This document shows positions 4,318-6,413 of a stretch of 6,413 bases of DNA, one piece after another. Position 1 is the first letter of the stretch; every line of letters begins with the position of its first letter. Position numbers and translations under genes: made by a program. The notes beneath the pieces are model-generated. The model ran no database searches, had not been told where the DNA came from, and saw only the letters and a program-made list of their open reading frames with translations. Source of the DNA: Methanomicrobiales archaeon (GTDB taxonomy: Archaea; Halobacteriota; Methanomicrobia; Methanomicrobiales; Methanoculleaceae); the NCBI GenBank assembly GCA_012797575.1, contig JAAZOW010000031.1, positions 1 through 6,413 on the forward strand, read 5' to 3'.

Positions 4318-6413
4318 CTATACCTGAAGCACCTCGCTCGCCCACAGATCGATGATATTTTTACACATCTTCTCTGCCCTCCGGGCCTTTATCTCCAGCA
4401 TGCCGCCACCCATCCCGTCGTCGATATCCAGTGTATTCAACTGTTTGACCAGCCCCACAAGTCTCCCGCTGGCGCCCACCTTATCCAGCGCATCTTCCAG
4501 AACGTAGAGTTTGTCGTGAACCTCCTCGAACCGTTTTGCACAGCAGCAGGCATTGATCTCCTGGATCAGGCGGAAGGTGTGCAGGTAGCCCAGGGCGGTT
4601 GTGCGGTGGTACCGTTGCATCAATGCACTCTCGGTGTATTGCACGGCGATCTCCGGACTCTGTTGTATAGCCACCCCGAGTGTCGCCACGTCGCAGGAGT
4701 GCCGGAACTGCTTTTCCCGGATATCTGCCTCGATATCGTTGGTGATGAACCGACCTCTGACGCTGTGGGAGACTCCGCATGACTCCGAACCCATTCGGAA
4801 GTATACTCGCCGTGAACCGCCACGGGGGATCACGATTCCGCGTTGATGAGGGATGCCGAGGACCGAACATACCACCCAGGGTTTGGGGTTGCTATTCTGG
4901 AGGTATACCTGCTCATCACTCCCTTCGATGGTGGTCTCAAGCATCTGAAGTGTCGATGAAGATTCCAGCTCGATCCCCCACTCGTCGATGGGGTGGTTGC
5001 CGTGGTTATGTACGCAGATGATCAGCCAGTAAGAGGATGGGTCGTGCCGGTCGATCCAGTCCCTGACATTGACGAGGGGCCGGGAGGAAGAGATGATGAA
5101 GTCCCGGGTCAGGGGATCGTAGATGGTGCGCTCGACGGTGACTGGCGATGAAGCCGTCACCGACTCGATAGACTGGGTGAGGGATTGTTGCGACTCTCTG
5201 GCCCCGCCTGTATGGGGCGATCCTGAGGTGTCCGGGGTATCTGCAGTCGTTTCCAATGTCTCTTTGCTGGCATCTTTTGCAGATGCACCCCCCTCTCTCA
5301 ATGCTTTCTCTCTGTTGTCCTTTGCGAGAGTGTGTTCTGGGTCTATCTCCAGTGCGCGATCGTAGCACCGGATCGCCTCATCGTAGCGGCCAAGGCCCTT
5401 GAGTGCAATGCCTTTATTGTTCCACGTACCGGCATATTCGGGGCCTATCTCCAGCATGTGGTCATAACATTGGATCGCCTCATCGTAGCGGCCAAGGTTG
5501 GCGAGTGCAGCGCCCTTATTGTTCCACGCAATGGCATATTCCGGGTCTATCTCCAGCGTGTGGTCACAGCACCGGATCGCCTCGTCGTAGCGGCCAAGGT
5601 TGGCGAGTGCAGCGCCCTTATTGTTCCACGCAATGGCATCTTCCGGGTCTATCTCCAGTGCGCGGTCACAGCACCGGATCGCCTCATCGTAGCGGCCAAG
5701 TTTGTTGAGCGAATTGCCTTTATTGTTCCACGCACCGGTATATTCTGGGTCTATCTCCAGTGCGCGGTCATAGCACCGGATCGCCTCATCGTAGCGGCCG
5801 AGGTTGTTGAGTGCAATGCCTTTATTGTTCCACACAATGGCATCTTCCGGGTCTATCTCCAGTGCGCGGTCATAGCACCGGATCGCCTCGTCGTAGCGGC
5901 CAAGTTTGGCGAGTGCAACACCCTTGTTGTGCCACGCAATGGCATCTTTCGGGTCTATCTCCAGCGTGTGGTCACAGCACCGGATCGCCTCATTGTAGCG
6001 GCCAAGGTTGTTGAGTGCAATGCCTTTATTGCTCCACGCAATGGCATATTCCGGGTCTATCTCCAGCGTGTGGTCACAGCACCGGATCGCCTCGTCGTAG
6101 CGGCCAAGGTTGGCGAGCGAATTGCCTTTACTGATCCACGCACCGGTATATTCCGGGTCTATCTCCAGTGCGCGGTCATAGCACCGGATCGCCTCATCGT
6201 AGCGGCCGAGGCCCTTGAGTGCAATGCCTTTATTGTACCACGCAATGGCATATTCTGGGTCTATCTCCAGTGCGTGGTCATAACACCGGATCGCCTCATC
6301 GTAGCGGCCAAGGCCCTTGAGTGCAATGCCTTTATTGATCCACGGCATAACATATTCTGGGTCTATCTCCAGTGCGCGGTCATAACACCGGATCGCCTCA
6401 TCGTAGCGGCCAA
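4318..6413 (-). CDS. TPR-repeat protein with C-terminal beta-sandwich and helical domains, N-terminus cut off by the window edge
   Basis: The frame is open from the right edge to the TAG at 4318-4320, and TPRs continue past the edge, so the ATG at 6348 is internal and the start is outside the window. Ten complete 34-residue TPRs plus one partial are visible (5332-6413), built on GRYDEAIRCYDRALEIDPE; such arrays form superhelical scaffolds for protein binding. A TLAKDNREKAL capping segment and a Ser/Thr/Asp-rich linker (about 5149-5301) follow. Next comes a domain (about 4720-5145) that looks like a beta sandwich (SYWLIICVHNHGNHPIDEWG, then RRVYFRMGSESCGVSHSVRG), then a helical domain of about 130 residues (about 4321-4716) with an ACCC motif. 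I see no membrane segment or catalytic motif in the part present. It converges on the ESCRT-like operon, so co-transcription is excluded; its function is unknown beyond a scaffold role. Confidence 0.9.
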   Translation of the reverse strand, partial: GRYDEAIRCYDRALEIDPEYVMPWINKGIALKGLGRYDEAIRCYDHALEIDPEYAIAWYNKGIALKGLGRYDEAIRCYDRALEIDPEYTGAWISKGNSLANLGRYDEAIRCCDHTLEIDPEYAIAWSNKGIALNNLGRYNEAIRCCDHTLEIDPKDAIAWHNKGVALAKLGRYDEAIRCYDRALEIDPEDAIVWNNKGIALNNLGRYDEAIRCYDRALEIDPEYTGAWNNKGNSLNKLGRYDEAIRCCDRALEIDPEDAIAWNNKGAALANLGRYDEAIRCCDHTLEIDPEYAIAWNNKGAALANLGRYDEAIQCYDHMLEIGPEYAGTWNNKGIALKGLGRYDEAIRCYDRALEIDPEHTLAKDNREKALREGGASAKDASKETLETTADTPDTSGSPHTGGARESQQSLTQSIESVTASSPVTVERTIYDPLTRDFIISSSRPLVNVRDWIDRHDPSSYWLIICVHNHGNHPIDEWGIELESSSTLQMLETTIEGSDEQVYLQNSNPKPWVVCSVLGIPHQRGIVIPRGGSRRVYFRMGSESCGVSHSVRGRFITNDIEADIREKQFRHSCDVATLGVAIQQSPEIAVQYTESALMQRYHRTTALGYLHTFRLIQEINACCCAKRFEEVHDKLYVLEDALDKVGASGRLVGLVKQLNTLDIDDGMGGGMLEIKARRAEKMCKNIIDLWASEVLQV
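5332..6413 (-). repeat. 102-bp tandem repeats encoding TPRs
   Basis: The unit is 102 bp (34 codons). There are ten full copies and about 62 bases of an eleventh, continuing off the window. Copies are highly similar at DNA level, including synonymous positions; for example GATCGCCTC and GTAGCGGCC recur in almost every unit with few changes. The variable parts are the A-helix start (AIAW, TGAW, AGTW, VMPW) and the KGIAL/KGNSL/KGAAL segment. Such similarity points to recent duplication or gene conversion, so copy number may vary between strains and the array may be prone to misassembly. Confidence 0.92.

Noticed and set aside
5403..6014. Plus-strand repetitive open frames with CSTQWHLPGLSP-type units
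   Set aside because: These are the antisense reading of the TPR-encoding tandem repeats.
6346..6348. ATG at 6348 as the start of the TPR protein
   Set aside because: The frame stays open to the window edge and encodes another TPR (GRYDEAIRCYDRALEIDPE) directly upstream, so the ATG is an internal Met inside a repeat.
5332..6413. Regular repeats resembling a CRISPR array
   Set aside because: The period is 102 bp with no unique spacers, and every unit translates to a TPR in one continuous frame.

Overview
The window looks like a chromosomal segment of a methanogenic euryarchaeon, probably Methanomicrobia and perhaps the order Methanomicrobiales. The basis is moderately high G+C, archaeal TATA boxes 25-35 bp upstream of starts, GAGG/GGAG ribosome binding sites, and a long array of nearly identical GRYDEAIRCYDRALEIDPE-type TPRs, a style common in those genomes. 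The taxon is inferred from style only, since the window holds no rRNA or other marker gene.

Layout. Positions 1-1114 (minus strand) carry two abutting genes of unknown function: a 171-residue protein and a helical protein that runs off the left edge. A compact divergent promoter region (1115-1236) follows, with a TATA box for each direction and an imperfect 14-bp inverted repeat between them. Positions 1237-3643 (plus strand) form a three-gene operon: two paralogous coiled-coil proteins (196 and 193 residues), then a 384-residue AAA+ ATPase with an MIT-like N-terminal helical domain and Vps4/CdvC-type signatures. Positions 3644-4141 hold no convincing intact gene, but end in a hairpin with an abutting reading frame that resembles the right end of an IS200/IS605 (tnpB) element. 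On the minus strand, 4142-4315 is a small possible gene directly downstream of 4318-6413. The latter is a large TPR protein with a C-terminal predicted beta-sandwich and helical domain, truncated at its N-terminus by the window edge.

How it may work together. The most interesting unit is the 1237-3643 operon. The small proteins have the size, N-terminal amphipathic segment, long charged helices, acidic tail and terminal helix expected of ESCRT-III/CdvB-type filament proteins. The ATPase has the layout of the Vps4/CdvC disassembly motor: MIT-like domain, a single AAA+ module of the meiotic clade, and a C-terminal helix. I infer a minimal ESCRT-III/Vps4-like membrane-remodelling module in a euryarchaeon, where division is normally FtsZ-based. 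The two divergent minus-strand genes share its control region and are candidate accessory components. A link to the TPR protein is only positional.
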